NCBI GenBank assembly: GCA_037039925.1
Contig: JAXRKP010000112.1
Coordinates: 290,136 to 354,135, forward strand
DNA length: 64,000 bases
Direction: 5' to 3'
Source: Doris montereyensis
Lineage: Eukaryota > Mollusca > Gastropoda > Nudibranchia > Dorididae
Both the position numbers and the translations under genes were made by a program. Within the stretch, counting starts at the first letter, position 1. Each line of letters starts with the position of its first letter. The notes under the pieces are model-generated. The model saw only the letters and a list, made by a program, of their open reading frames with translations. It was not told the DNA's origin and did not search any database. Positions 47,650 to 59,804 of the stretch are shown in pieces.

Positions 47650-49437
47650 TCTTTCTTTCTTTCTTTTCTTTATTAGTTCCCATTCTACCTTTCGGTGTAT
47701 GGGTTCAGATGCCCGAGATGATCTTTTCTCCAGGAAGCCCTGTCCTGGCATTTTCTGTTTCCTTCCAAAAAAGTTAAATTTCTATGCTTCAACTTCAATG
47801 CCTCTTTTAGATCTTCTTCCCACTTTCTCCGAGGTCTGCCTTTTGGTCTTTTACCTTGGGCTTTAACACTGTATACTGATTTAACTATTCTACTACCATT
47901 CATTCCGTTTACATGCCCAAACCATCTCAATTGATTTGTTTCTATCTTAGTTTTTATGCCATCTGCTTTGGTTTGATCTCTTATTGTTGTGTTTCTGATT
48001 TTTGCTTCTTTTAATTTTTCCCTTCTACTCTTCTTAGATATTTCATTTCAGCTGCCTGTACTCTACTGTATTCTCTTCAGTCTAAGGTCCAGGTTTCACT
48101 ACCATAGAGGAGAGTGGGATGATAAACTGTGTTGTTTACTGCCATTTTGGTTTTTGTTGACAATTCTTGTTTACCTACACATGCCTTTCCTAGATGATTA
48201 TATATCGCACTTGCCTTTTTTGATTCTCTGGCTGATTTCTTCTCTTAGTTTTCCTCTGAGTTAATCATTACTCTAGGTAATTGTAGCTTTGAACTTGTTC
48301 TAAATTCTCCTTGCCCAATTTAAGATTTTGTGTTTTAGCATCCCTAGCTTCTACTTCTAGCATTGTTTTGATTTTCTTTGCATTTACTCTCATTCCTCTT
48401 TTATTTAATTCATTATTCATGATGTTGATATTCGACTGGAGATCCCTTTCTGATTTTCCAAACAGAACTAAATCATTAGCAAATAAAGCATGGCTTCATT
48501 TACTGGTTTGAGCTTCCACATACCTACATTCATTTTCTTCATTTTTGAGGATGCCTTTGCAACTGAATCAATAAATGTGATAAACAAAAGAGGACTTAAG
48601 TCACCACCCTGTCCTACTCATATATCTACATCAAATTCCTCAGATACATCTCCATGTACTCTCACTGCACATGTTGGTTTATTGTAAAAACTTTTAATGG
48701 CGTCTATAAAATTTTGCTCTACGTTGTGTTCTTTTAAGGAATGCCATAGTTTGTCCCTCCTCACAGTGTCAAATGCCTTTTCTAAGTCAATAAAAAGCAG
48801 GTGCAAGTGAACGATTCTCTCAAGGAATTTTTCTTTTATTTGTCGTAATTGTAAATATGTGGTTTTGTACACTTCTTCCTGGTCTAAATCCACTCTGATG
48901 CTCTTCAATCTGATCCTCTACTCTTTTCCTTAATCTCATTTCCAGTATTCTAGCAAATACTTTTCCTGAAACGCTAAGTAGTGATATCCTCTATAGTTTG
49001 AGTATTCCATAGTTGATCCTTTCTTATGTATTGGTTCTACTGTTTCCTCTTTCCAGTCGTCTGGCACCTGTTTTGACTTCCATGCTTGTTGGCATATTGC
49101 ATGTAGTAGTTTGTCTGCCCCTCTCCTTGGCGTTTCTGGATAAACTTGATCTGCTCCTGGAGCTTTTCCTAATTTCACTTTTCTTATAGCTGTTTGGATT
49201 TCTTCCATTGATATATCTACATCTTCAGCTGCCTCCTCTGGATTACTTGTTATTCTAACTAATTGATCTTTACTGAGTCCTTGTTTCATATGTTCTGGAG
49301 GCATTATGTAATTGGTGAAAATGCTTTCTTCATGTTTCCATGATTTAAACGTCTTTCATTATTTCTTCTTTAGCTTTCTTAATTTGTCGTATTGGCTTGC
49401 TTTGGTTTTTCTCATGCTCTTCAGTGCCCCCAGTTTT
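47650..49437 (-). mobile_element. RTE-like LINE copy E (5'-truncated)
   Basis: 3' tail of CTTT repeats at 47650. The minus-strand frame pieces include RWFGHVNGMNGSRIVKSVYS, GRPRRKWEEDLKEAL, CAVRVHGDVSEEFDVDI, LFIDLEKAFDTVRRDKLW and APGADQVYPETP. The sequence ends near 49437, in the middle of the region between endonuclease and reverse transcriptase, so it is a typical 5'-truncated insertion. Confidence 0.8.
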
Positions 49438-49850
49438 CTTTTTTGCGCACATGTATTCTATTCATTTCCATCTCACTTACATGTAATCAGTGATTGTCCT
49501 CACGCATGCAGTTTGACTAGTAACATCTTTTGCTATCATTTTAATCAATTGCCACATAACTGCATACTAACTGTAATTTTGTCTCTTTTTTGTTGTTGCC
49601 TACATGTAGTAACTTTATTACAACTTTTTCAATTTATGCAAAATTCTGCGTTCTTTTTGAGTAAATAAATAAAGCTACGGTATTGTAAACAAAAATCATC
49701 CCAGGTTTTTTTATTGAGTTAGTCGACTAGCTTATTTATTTGTTTGTCTATGATAATCTAGTTTGAGAAAAAAGATATTAATATTAATGGAATTTAGGCA
49801 TTAAAAACTTTGTTATTTTTGTTTCCTTCTCTGTCACTATTGAAAGTCGT
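49438..49850. other. Unannotated DNA
   Basis: No gene or repeat recognised. Confidence 0.35.
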
Positions 49851-49854
49851 TTGA

Positions 49855-50079
49855 ATAATAATAATAATGATAATAATGATAATAATAATGATAAAAATGG
49901 TAATAATGATGATAATAATGATAATAATAATAATGATAATAATGATAATGATAATAATAATGATACTAATAATAATGATAATAATAATAATGCTGGTAAT
50001 AATAATGATAATAACGACAATAATGATAATAATGATAATAATGATAATGATAATAATGATAATAATAATGATAATAATA

Positions 50080-50110
<31 letters not shown>

Positions 50111-50225
50111 TTATAATGATAATAATAATAATTATAATGATAATAATGATAGTAATAATAATAATAATGATAATAATGATTATAATGATAATAATGATAA
50201 TAATAATAATAATAATAATAATAAA
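49855..50225. repeat. AAT/GAT trinucleotide repeat, ~370 bp
   Basis: Nearly pure AATAATGAT-type triplets. The poly-Ile, poly-Asn/Asp and Leu/Ser frames across it are by-products. Confidence 0.97.
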
Positions 50226-50387
50226 GCTTTTAGTTTTACAGCTTTTCACCAAAGCCTCAAAGCCCTTAACATTCCAAATAAAATCGTCATTAATGGGCAG
50301 AGTACGCATATCAAATTAGGCAAAAAACGTTCATAATACTAAATCTTGAATCTAAATCTAACCCTAAAATACAGCAGTCGAGTGGTC

Positions 50388-51358
50388 TAGCCGGGCAGCC
50401 ACCTGTACGAGGATTAGGCGGGTCTCCTGCTACCGCAGACGGGTCTTGGTTGACCAAAGGCTAAGGGAGTTAACGCTGGCAGAAAATAACCACCTGTTGC
50501 CTTGCAGGCTGGTGTTGAGTAACCAAGGGCTAAGGGAGTTAACCCTGACAGAAAATAACAAGGCCTGGTAGGGAGCCTCAAGGTGGCAGCCCACCATCTA
50601 CCTAGGGTACAGTGGGCCAATCCCTTGGTTATCTAAAACCAAACTGATTCAAAGAAGTACATATGATGATATACCTGGTTTGAACTTTCAAAGACAACTC
50701 TGGAAAAGAACACGGACTGTGGGTTTTTTAACATGGAATATTAGGGTAACAAATGTAAAAGAGAATTACCTAAAGAAATGGAAAATTTCAAAGTAAACAT
50801 TTTGGCTGTTACAGAAACAAAGAAAAAAGGACAAGGAATAGAAAATGTAGAACCAAATCATACTTTAATCTTCTCAGAGTAGATGTCAAAGATAGAGCTA
50901 GAGCAGGAGTAGACCTCCTAATGCAAAAAAGGCAAGAAAAGCTTCTAGAAAGTTGAACACAGTAATTACAGGCAGCCGAAATGAAATATAAGAAAAGTAG
51001 TAGGGAAAATTAAAAGGGACAAAATCAGAAACACAACAATAAGAGATCAAACCCAAGCAGATGACATAAAAACTAAGATATAAATCAATGAACTGAGGTG
51101 GATCGGGTATGTTAACAGACTGAGTGACAAGAGAATAGCTAAATCAGTATACAGTACTAAAATTCAAGGTAAAAGCCCAAAAGGCAAACGTCGGAAAAAA
51201 TGGGAAGAAGATATAAAAGACTCATTAAAGCAAAGATATTTAACTTTCACTTTCACTGAAGGAAAAGAAAATGTTAGGACAGAGCAGCCTGGAGCAATAT
51301 CATTTCGTGCTACTAAACCCGTACACCGGAAGGGAGAATGGGACCTGATAAAAAATAT
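50388..51358 (+). mobile_element. RTE-like LINE copy F: internally deleted
   Basis: The 5' leader with two monomers (TGACCAAAGGCTAAGGGAG; CTACCTAGGGTACAGTGGGC) and the start of the endonuclease region run to about 50955. They join directly to the C-terminal end of the ORF and 3' region (GAGATCAAACCCAAGCAGAT onwards, tail near 51358). Roughly 2.3 kb of endonuclease and reverse transcriptase is missing relative to copies D and G. Confidence 0.7.
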
Positions 51359-51387
51359 AAAAAAGAGTGGTCTAGACTGAAGTTGCA

Positions 51388-54300
51388 ATAAAATTATTCT
51401 AAATATTAGAGAAATAATGTTGTTTTCAGTTTTTTCTTGAACTCTGTATGTTATCTACTGACTTGACACAAACAGGCAAAAGCGTTCCAAACAGCAGGTC
51501 CAATACTGTTGAAGCTACCGACTTGACACAGACAGGCAAAGCGTTCGAATAGCAGGTCCAATACAGCTGAAGCTACCCGACTTGACACAAACAGGCAAAG
51601 CGTTCCAAACAAACAGCAGGTACAATACAGCTGAAACTACCGACTTGACTCAAACAGGCAAAGCGTTCCAAACAGCAGGTACAATGTAGTTGAAACTACC
51701 GACTTGACACAGACAGGCAAAACGTTCCAAGCAGCAGGTCCAATACAGCTGAAACTACCGACTTGACACAAACAGGCAAAGCGTTCCAAACAGCAGGTAC
51801 AATATAATGTAGTTGAAACTACCGACTTGACACAAACAGGCAAAGCGTTCCAAACAGCAGGTACAATGTAATTGAAACTACCGACTTGACACAGACAGGC
51901 AAAGCGTTCTAAACAGCAGGTACAATGTAGTTGAAACTACCGACTTGACACAAACAGGCAAAGCGTTCCAAACAGCAGGTACAATGTAGTTGAAACTACC
52001 GACTTGACACAAACAGGCAAAGCGTTCCAAACAGCAGGTACAATGTAGTTGAAACTACTGACTTGGACACATACAAGCCAAGCGTTCCAAACAGCAGGTA
52101 CAATATAGTTGAAACTACCGACTTGACACAAACAGGCAAAGCGTTCCAAACAGCAGGTACAATATAGTTGAAACTACCGACTTGACACAGACAGGCAAAG
52201 CGTTCCAAACAGCAGGTCCAATACAGCTGAAACTACCGACTTGACACAAACAGGCAAAAGCGTTCCAAACAGCAGGTACAAATACATGTAGTTGAAACTA
52301 CCGACTTGACACAAACAGGCAAAGCGTTCCAAACAGCAGGTACAATATAGTTGAAACTACCGACTTGACACAAACATGCAAAGCGTTCAAAACAGCAGGT
52401 CCAATACAGCTGAAACTACCGACTTGACACAAACAGGCAAAAGCGTTCCAAACAGCAGGTACAATATAGTTGAACCTACCGACTTGACACAGACAGGCAA
52501 AGCGTTCCAAGCAGCAGGTCCAATACAGCTGAAACTACCGACTTGACACAAACAGGCAAAGCGTTCCAAACAGCAGGTACAATATAGTTGAAACTACCGA
52601 CTTGACACAAACAGGCAAAGCGTTCCAAACAGCAGGTACAATGTAGTTGAAACTACCGACTTGACACATACAAGCCAAGCGTTCCAAACAGCAGGTACAA
52701 TATAGTTGAAACTACCGACTTGACACAAACAGGCAAAGCGTTCCAAACAGCAGGTACAATATAGTTGAAACGACTTGACACAGACAGGCAAGCGTTCCAA
52801 ACAGCAGGTCAATACAGCTGAAACTACCGACTTGAAACAAACAAGCAAAGCGTTCCAAACAGCAGGTACAATATACATGTAGTTGAAACTACCGACTTGA
52901 CACAAACAGGCAAAGCGTTCCAAACAGCAGGTACAATATAGCTGAAACTACCGACTTGACACAAACATGCAAAGCGTTCAAAACAGCAGGTCCAATACAG
53001 CTGAAACTACCGACTTGACACAAACAGGCAAAGCGTTCCAAACAGCAGGTACAATATAGTTGAACCTACCGACTTGACACAAACAGGCAAAGCGTTCCAA
53101 ACAGCAGGTACAATACAGCTGAAACTGTAGACTTGACACAAACAGGCAAAGCGTTCCAAACAGCAGGTCCAATACAGTTGAAACTACCGACTTGACACAA
53201 ACAGGCAAAGCGTTCCAAACAGCAGGTACAATATACATGTAGTTGAAACTACCGACTTGACACAAACAGGCAAAGCGTTCCAAACAGCAGGTACAATATA
53301 GTTGAACCTACCGACTTGACACAAACAGGCAAAGCGTTCCAAACAGCAGGTCCAATACAGCTGAAACTACCGACTTGACACAAACAGGCAAAGCGTTCCA
53401 AGCAGCAGGTACAATATACATGTAGTTGAAACTGCGGACTTGACTCAAACAGGCAAAGCGTTCCAAGCAGCAGGTACAATATAGCTGAAACTAACGACTT
53501 GACACAAACAGGCAAAGCGTTCCAAACAGCAGGTACAATATACATGTAGTTGAAACTACCGACTTGACACAAACAGGCAAAGCGTTCCAAACAGCAGGTA
53601 CAATATACATGTAGTTGAAACTACCGACTTGACACAAACAGGCAAAGCGTTCCAAACAGCAGGTACAATATAGTTGAAACTACCGACTTGACACAAACAG
53701 GCAAAGCGTTCCAAACAGCAGGTACAATCATAGTTGAAACTACCGACTTGACATAAACAGGCAAAGCGTTCCAAACAGCAGGTCCAATACAGATGAAACT
53801 ACCGACTTGTCACAAACAGGCAAAGCGTTCTAAACAGCAGGTCCGATACAACTGAAACTACTATTTCCAAATTGTTTTAGCTCAGATTTTGGGAGTTGGA
53901 GAAGGCATTTTTCTGTTGATCTGACTGGGCTTTGCGGGATGATCAGTTCTCAAATGTATGATGGCAAGTGTTTATTTAAAGTGTTGAAACAAATCAAGGC
54001 AATCTTGTAGTCGGTGCTGGCTTTACTTTGAAACCAATGAAGAGCATACAGTAACTCATTTGAGCTCAATCCATCATATTGACCAATACTCAGAACTGAT
54101 TTGGCAGCCATTGCAGTTTACCAAGTCGTGCGTCTGGGAGGCCTGCCAGAAGCGAATTACACTAATCTTGGCGGAACAGTATTATGGCGCAAATGACTGT
54201 ATTTAAAGTCTCCGTTGGTAGAGATCCTCGAAATACGCAACATGTCAAACTTGATAACTTTGGCAATTCCGTTGATGTGTTTCACCATTGTGAAGCTGCT

Positions 54301-54590
54301 CAGTGCTATACAAAACAACAAAGATTCTTCGATTTTTTTCGGACAGGGTGATTTCATTTCCGCCAATGGTGATGGATGACAGTTTGATGGGCTTGATTTT
54401 GTTCTGGGTACCACATACTATTAGAATAAATTCCGTCTTGTCGGCGTTGAATTTCAATGTAAGCCTCATCCAAGTTTTTACGGACACGCAGCAGTCTTCG
54501 ATATCTTTGCAGATGTTGGAAACATGTGATGGTATCAATGCCTTGTACAGCTGAGTATCATCAACATGCAAGTCATGTGGTACTTGACAG
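51388..54590 (-). pseudogene. CR1/L2-like LINE relic containing an expanded satellite
   Basis: Minus-strand LINE ORF. From 54580: HVDDTQLYKALIP (the F/YADD catalytic box, with His-Val replacing the usual aromatic-Ala), KTWMRLTLKFNADKTEFILI, then IAKVIKFDMLRISR near 54240, LPDARL near 54145, and SSFSCIGPAV then NALPVC near 53850 (one stop in the VWN position). The segment FSCIGPAVWNALPVCVKS is then repeated in tandem as satellite down to 51445. Beyond it, after one frameshift, the expected terminal sequence TEFKKKLKTTLFL and a stop appear near 51390-51435. The element is dead because of stops, shifts and the array. Confidence 0.7.
51445..53862 (-). repeat. 59-bp satellite derived from LINE ORF, ~41 copies
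   Basis: Unit on the plus strand: CTACCGACTTGACACAAACA then GGCAAAGCGTTCCAAACAGC then AGGTACAATATAGTTGAAA. Variants differ in TACAATATAGTT, TCCAATACAGCT and TACAATATACATGTAGTT. Read on the minus strand one unit encodes FSCIGPAVWNALPVCVKSV, so open frames reappear whenever unit lengths restore frame. Confidence 0.95.
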
Positions 54591-54734
54591 CATGGTTTTA
54601 ATCATTAATATCATTGTTGCTTTGCGGTTTTTTTTGGTTTTTTTTTACTATTACGTCAGTTTAGTATTATACCTACTATTGACCTTTGACTTTGAGTAAG
54701 AGAAGACAATAATTATCAAGGTGGCTGTCTGCAA

Positions 54735-55125
54735 TCATTGGGAGAGAATCACAGCAGCTATAATCCCAAAGACCCCATTCACCTACTGGACAGAAAGTCT
54801 CAGGTCATACTATTCAGACTCAGGGCTGAGCACAACCGTCTCCATCAACATTGTCATTGTCATGTATGAAAGTTGGGGAATGAGAATGGTGTAAAAGCAT
54901 GGAGTACCCCACCAGAACACTGAACATTATTCTCCAGCAGTGTCCATTCCACACATTGGAGAGAGAACCGCGATATGGCCAGGCAAAACACAACTGGAAG
55001 AAAATCTCTACGGTCATATGGAGAGTGTGCAAAAGATTATGCGTTTCATCGAGACAATACGCATCCTGATCTGGCCCGCTGGCAGAGAGATCGAAAAACA
55101 ATTTTTTTTTTAAAGATGAGAACAA
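54735..55125 (+). pseudogene. LINE C-terminal relic (zinc-knuckle type)
   Basis: The plus-strand frame gives SQVILFRLRAEHNRLHQH, then after shifts pieces such as REPRYGQAKHNWKKI. This matches the C-terminal end of a group of LINE ORFs (xxxLFRLRxGHxRLxxH...CxCG...HxLxxCP). The Cys residues expected after RLHQH are degraded. It is separate from the minus-strand LINE to its left. Confidence 0.5.
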
Positions 55126-55244
55126 GAAGGAGGGGGGAGGGGGGCAAGAACAAGAAGAAGAAACAGAAGAGCAAAAACAAGAAGTATACTGTCCTTAATG
55201 CATATTTTATGATTATGAAGTTTTGATTTTTATCACGTTCACAG

Positions 55245-55385
55245 TCGTCATTTGTCCTGTCTCACAATCACAAGAAATTGTAACCATACTTACTCTTCGC
55301 TTGTCACAAATTTTACCTGCATTTCATTTCAACTCCACGAATGTTCTACTTCCAGTTCCAGGTAAGACCTTTTCTCAAAATGGGT
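55245..55385 (+). repeat. Dispersed LINE-tail-like repeat
   Basis: TTTGTCCTGTCTCACAATCA, CGCTTGTCACAAATTTTACC and CCTTTTCTCAAAA parallel 27100-27250. Confidence 0.5.
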
Positions 55386-55407
55386 TTATGCGAAGTAAGG
55401 ACAATAT

Positions 55408-55660
55408 AGGGGACTCTGTAGTCCAGAGACAAGGTGTCAACCTCTCAACCAAAAGGTAGTGAGTTCGAGCCCCACTAATGGTTGTAACAATCTCTCGATT
55501 TTTTTCGAGCTAACTCTACCCCTCACCCTCCCCTGGTCCAGGTAGGTGGATCACACCTAGACCCATCAGAGACAGACGGTAAAAGGAGGTCCCCATGTGC
55601 AGATCACAACGCTATGTGCTCGTTAAAGACCCCTTGTGTTACAAAGGGTAATATACAGCA
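55408..55660 (+). mobile_element. tRNA-derived SINE (family B), best copy
   Basis: A-box-like GGGGACTCTGTAGTCCAGAG, B-box-like GTGAGTTCGAGCCCC, body GGTAGGTGGATCACACCTAG, CAGAGACAGACGGTAAAAGG, and end GTGCTCGTTAAAGACCCC. Confidence 0.75.
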
Positions 55661-56077
55661 GGCAGTTTACTTTAGATCTAGATGTTGACGAAAGCGTAGA
55701 TACAATCTAAAAACACCAATGCTCAATTAATAATTGCAACAAAGATGTTTATTATACTCATAGTCGACAATCAATCAAAAAGGGGAAGCAAATTCACAAT
55801 GTTGGCATTTAAAGGTGGAATCACAGTCATGTACTTCTCTCGCACTTGTCAAAACTGTTTCTCGTACTCACTCAATCGTAGATAAACTGCCCTTTTATAC
55901 TTAAAACAAAGACTCTTCCAGAAACGGAAATTCAAACCAATCCCGAAGTTTCGATATGATCCAAAACAACACGACACAAAGTTCATTCCTTTTAGATCTA
56001 AATGAATCGAATACCAGGGCACACCAAAACGATTACATCACAATCTCTCACACACTAAGATTGATTACGTCATGGGT
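55661..56077. other. Unannotated DNA
   Basis: No gene or repeat recognised. Confidence 0.35.
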
Positions 56078-59000
56078 TTTTACTTCTTTCTTTCTTTATC
56101 AGCTCCCATTCTACCTTTCGGTGTATGGGTTCTGATGCCCGAGATGATCTTTCTCCAGGAAGCCCTGTCCTGGCATTTTCTGTTTCCTTCCAAAAATGTT
56201 AAATTTATATGCTTCAATGCCTCTTTTTTAGATCTTCTTCCCACTTTCTCCGAGGTTTGCCTTTTGGTCTTTTACCTTGAGTTTTAGCACTGTATACTGA
56301 TATGGCTATTCTATTGTCATTCATTCTGTTTACATGCCCAAACCATTTCAATTGATTTGTTTCTATCTTAGTTTTTGTGTCGCCTGCTTTGGTTTGATCT
56401 CTTTTTGTTGTGTTTCTGATTTTATCTCTTTTAGTTTTCCTACTACTCTTCTTTCAGCTGCCTATACTCTACTGTATTCTCTACTGTCTGAGGTCCATTT
56501 TTCGCTGCCATAGAGGAGGGTAGGACAATAAACTGTATTGTATAGTGTCATTTTTGGTTTTTGTTAATAATTCATGCTTACCTACAAATGCCTTTCCTAG
56601 ATGGCTATATATTGCACTTGCCTTTTGGATTCTCTGGCTGATTTCTTCTCTTAGTTTTCCCTATGGGTTAATCATTACTCCTAAATACTTGTAGCTTTGA
56701 ACTTGTTCTAAATTCTCCCTAGCCAATTTCAGATTTTGTGTTTTAGCTTCCCTAGTTTCTAGCATTGTTTTGGTTTTTATTTTGCATTTACTCGCATTCC
56801 TCTTTTATTTAGTTCATTGTTCGTCATGTTGATATTCGACTTACTATCACTTTTTGATTTTCCAAACAGAACTAAATCCTCGGCAAATGAAAGCATTGAT
56901 ACATTTACTGGTTTGAGCCTCCACATATCTACATTCATTTTCTAATTTTTTAGGATGCCTTTGCGACTGACTCCATAAATGTGATAAACAAAAAAGAGGA
57001 CCCTGTCTTACTCCTATATCTACATCAAATTTTCCAGATACATCTCCAGCTACTCTCACTACACATGTTGGTTTACTGTAAAAACTTTTAATGACTTTTA
57101 TTAAATTCTGCTCTACACTGTGTTCTTTTAAGGAATGCCATAGTTCATTCCACAGTGTCAAATACCTTTTCTAAGTCAATAAAACACAGGTTCAAGTCAA
57201 CGTTTATCTCAAGGATTTTTTCTATTATTTGTCTAATTGTAAATATGTGGTCTTGTACACTTCTTCCTGGTCTAAATCCACTCTGATGCTCTTCAATCTG
57301 ATCCTCTACTCTTTTTCTTAATCTCATTTCCAGTATCCTGGCATACACTTTTCCTAGAACACTAAGTAGTGATATCCCTCTATAGTTTGGGAATTCCATA
57401 GTTGATCCTTTCTTATGTATTGGTACTACTGTTCCCCTTTTCCAGTCGTCTGGCACCTGTTTGGACTTCCATGCTTGTTGGCATATTGCATGTAGTAGTT
57501 TGTCTGCCTCTCTCCCTTGATTTTTAATCCTTTATGATAAACTTGATCTGCTCCTGGAGCTTTTCCTAATTTCACTTTTCTTATAGCTGTTTGGATTTCT
57601 TCCATTGGTATATGTATGTCTTCAGTTGTCTCATCTGGATTACTTGTTACTCTTACAAATTGATCTTTACTCCTTGTTTCATACATTCTGGAGGGATTAT
57701 GTAATTGGTGAAAATGCTTTCTCCATGTTTCCATGATTTCGCTGTCTTCTTTCATTATTTCTCCTTTGGCATTCTTAATTTGTCGTATTGGGCATGCTTT
57801 GGTCTTTATCATGCTCTCCATTGCCCCCAGAACAGCTTTTGATTTCCTTGATAGCTTTCTTGGAGTCTTTGTCCAAACTATTCCTATTGTTCCTGTTTTG
57901 CTTTCTAACTTCCTCTTTGGCGATAGTTCTTTTTATTCACGTAATCTATCTATCCCTGGTCTCTTTGTTTGCAAGTATTTCTTCCAGGCATCCTTCTTTT
58001 CTTTGATCTTAGTCTTGACATTCTCATTCCACCATGTTGTTCTTTTCCTATCTCTTTTAATTTGTTTCCTACCACAGAACTCTTCAGTACAACTGAGGTG
58101 TGTTTCTTTATACATCTGCCTCTTTTCTTCTATTGCGCTTTCCTTCAAATCCATCTGTCTTTCACTGATCAATCGTTTTATCCTAGATTCGTATACCTGT
58201 TTTACTATTGATTTATTTAGTTCCTCTATTTTGAGTTTAGTAGCTTTCTTCTCTTTCCTTTTCTGTTTGTTTTCTTCAGTCAGTAGTCTCATTTTGGCAA
58301 TTACTAAGTGATGATCGCTAAATATTTCTGCTTCTCTGTTTACTCTTGCATCCAATGTACTGTAAAAAAGGGAGCTGATAACTATTATGTAGTCTGCCAT
58401 TGACTTTTCACACCTGTCTTCATTTACTCTTGTATATTTGTGGATATTTTAATGAGGAAAAAATGTGTTAGCTATTTTCATGTTATTCTTTAGACAAAAA
58501 TCTATTAATCTCTCTCCATTGGAGAAGTTGTTGTCTCTTCTTCTTTACCTATTACTCCTCCTGACGTTTCTACATTGTTACCTATTCTAGCATTTAAATC
58601 TCCTAAAAGCATTAGTTCCTGTTTTAAAGATTCTCTACAGCTATTTGTAAATCGTTTTCGAAGATATCTTTTTCTTCTTTAGTTGCAGCTTCGTTTGGTC
58701 CATAAGCTATCAATAATTTAATTTCTCGTTCTGTTGGTTTAATATTTACCTCTATTAGCCGTGGGCTTATACATTTCCAACTTTCTAGCAGCTTTTCAAT
58801 TCTTTTATGCAGCAGGAGGCCTACTCCTGCTCTAGCTCTATCTTTGACATCTACTCCTGAGAAAATTAAAAATGTGATTCAGTTCTACATTTTCTATTCC
58901 TTGTCCTTTTTCTTTGTTTCTGTAATGCCCAAAATATCTACTTTGAATTTTTCCATTTCTTCAACTAATTCTAACTCTTTTCAATTTATTACCTAATGTT

Positions 59001-59448
59001 CCATGTTCCAAAAATCACAGTCCATATCCGTTTCCAAGTTCGTCTTCGAAAGATCAAGCTGGTTATATTATATTTATTTTTTCTCTGAATCTGTTTGGTT
59101 TTGTATAAACAGGGGATTAGCCAACTGTACCCGAGGTAGATGGTGGGGCTGCCACTTTGAGGCCCCTACCAGGCCTTGTTATTTTCTGTCATAGTTAACT
59201 CCCTTAGCCTTTAGTCATTTAAGACCAACCTGCAAGGCAGCAGGTTGTTATTTTCTGTGAGGGTTAACTCCCTTAGCCTTTGGTCATTCAAGACCGGCCT
59301 GCAAGGCAGCAGGTTGTTTTCTTTCAGGGTTAACTCCTTAGTCTTTGGTCAGCCAAGACCTGCCTGCAAGGCAGCAGGAGACTCGTGGAGGGCGGAATCA
59401 TCTACTCCCCGTACAGGTGCCTACCTGTCCAGTGCCCGGTATAATACA
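56078..59448 (-). mobile_element. RTE-like LINE copy G (best full-length copy)
   Basis: About 3.4 kb, minus strand. The 5' leader at 59448-59080 carries three to four ~66-bp monomers, then CTACCTCGGGTACAG. The ORF follows in pieces: endonuclease with GDLNARIGNN-like residues near 58600 and SDHHLVIAKMRLLTEENKQK near 58300; a Lys-rich linker; reverse transcriptase with VPIHKKGSTMEFPNYRGISL, HQSGFRPGRSVQDHIFTIRQ, LCFIDLEKVFDTV, DVDIGVRQG; then the RTE-like C-terminal block; tail CTTT repeats at 56078. The ORF has several shifts and stops, so even this copy is inactive. Confidence 0.82.
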
Positions 59449-59664
59449 TGTATATACATCTATGTGATATGTATGGGATGTTTTACTTGTACGTGTTGAT
59501 GAAGAAAGTGGTTTGGTTTTCTTAAGGGCTTCTTTACAATTTACAGTTGTGAGTTTAGTGGGTTGGGAAAAGGATATAACATGGGTTGTGAACTTTGTTT
59601 TCTTGTTTTGATTTTTGTCTATGAAGTTCTTCGTCCCAAGCAGTATGTGGGGAAATTGCCAGTG

Positions 59665-59800
59665 TTGATGATGACTAGTGGTAGGTCCTACTTCTTCCCT
59701 TTCACTCTTTCATTTATATATCATCTTGTTGTGCCCTCTTTATATACATTGAGATCATAACGTATTGTGGATGAGTCGAATTTCAATCAATTAATTAAGA
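59665..59800 (+). repeat. Dispersed ~130-bp repeat, copy 6
   Basis: GTGGTAGGTCCTACTTCTTC, CTTTCACTCTTTCATTTATA, ATCATCTTGTTGTGCCCTC, ATTGTGGATGAGTCGAATTT. Confidence 0.65.
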
Positions 59801-59804
59801 CTAT

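Noticed and set aside
49794..50336. Poly-Ile and poly-Asn/Asp open frames of 150-171 codons
   Set aside because: Produced by an AAT/GAT trinucleotide repeat; no non-repeat coding segment of note.
51637..53774. Series of similar ~70-110-codon minus-strand frames (MERFACLCQVGSF...) that look like a Cys-rich repeat protein family
   Set aside because: They follow the 59-bp satellite; their frame depends on unit length. The only real coding signal is the LINE motif in another frame.
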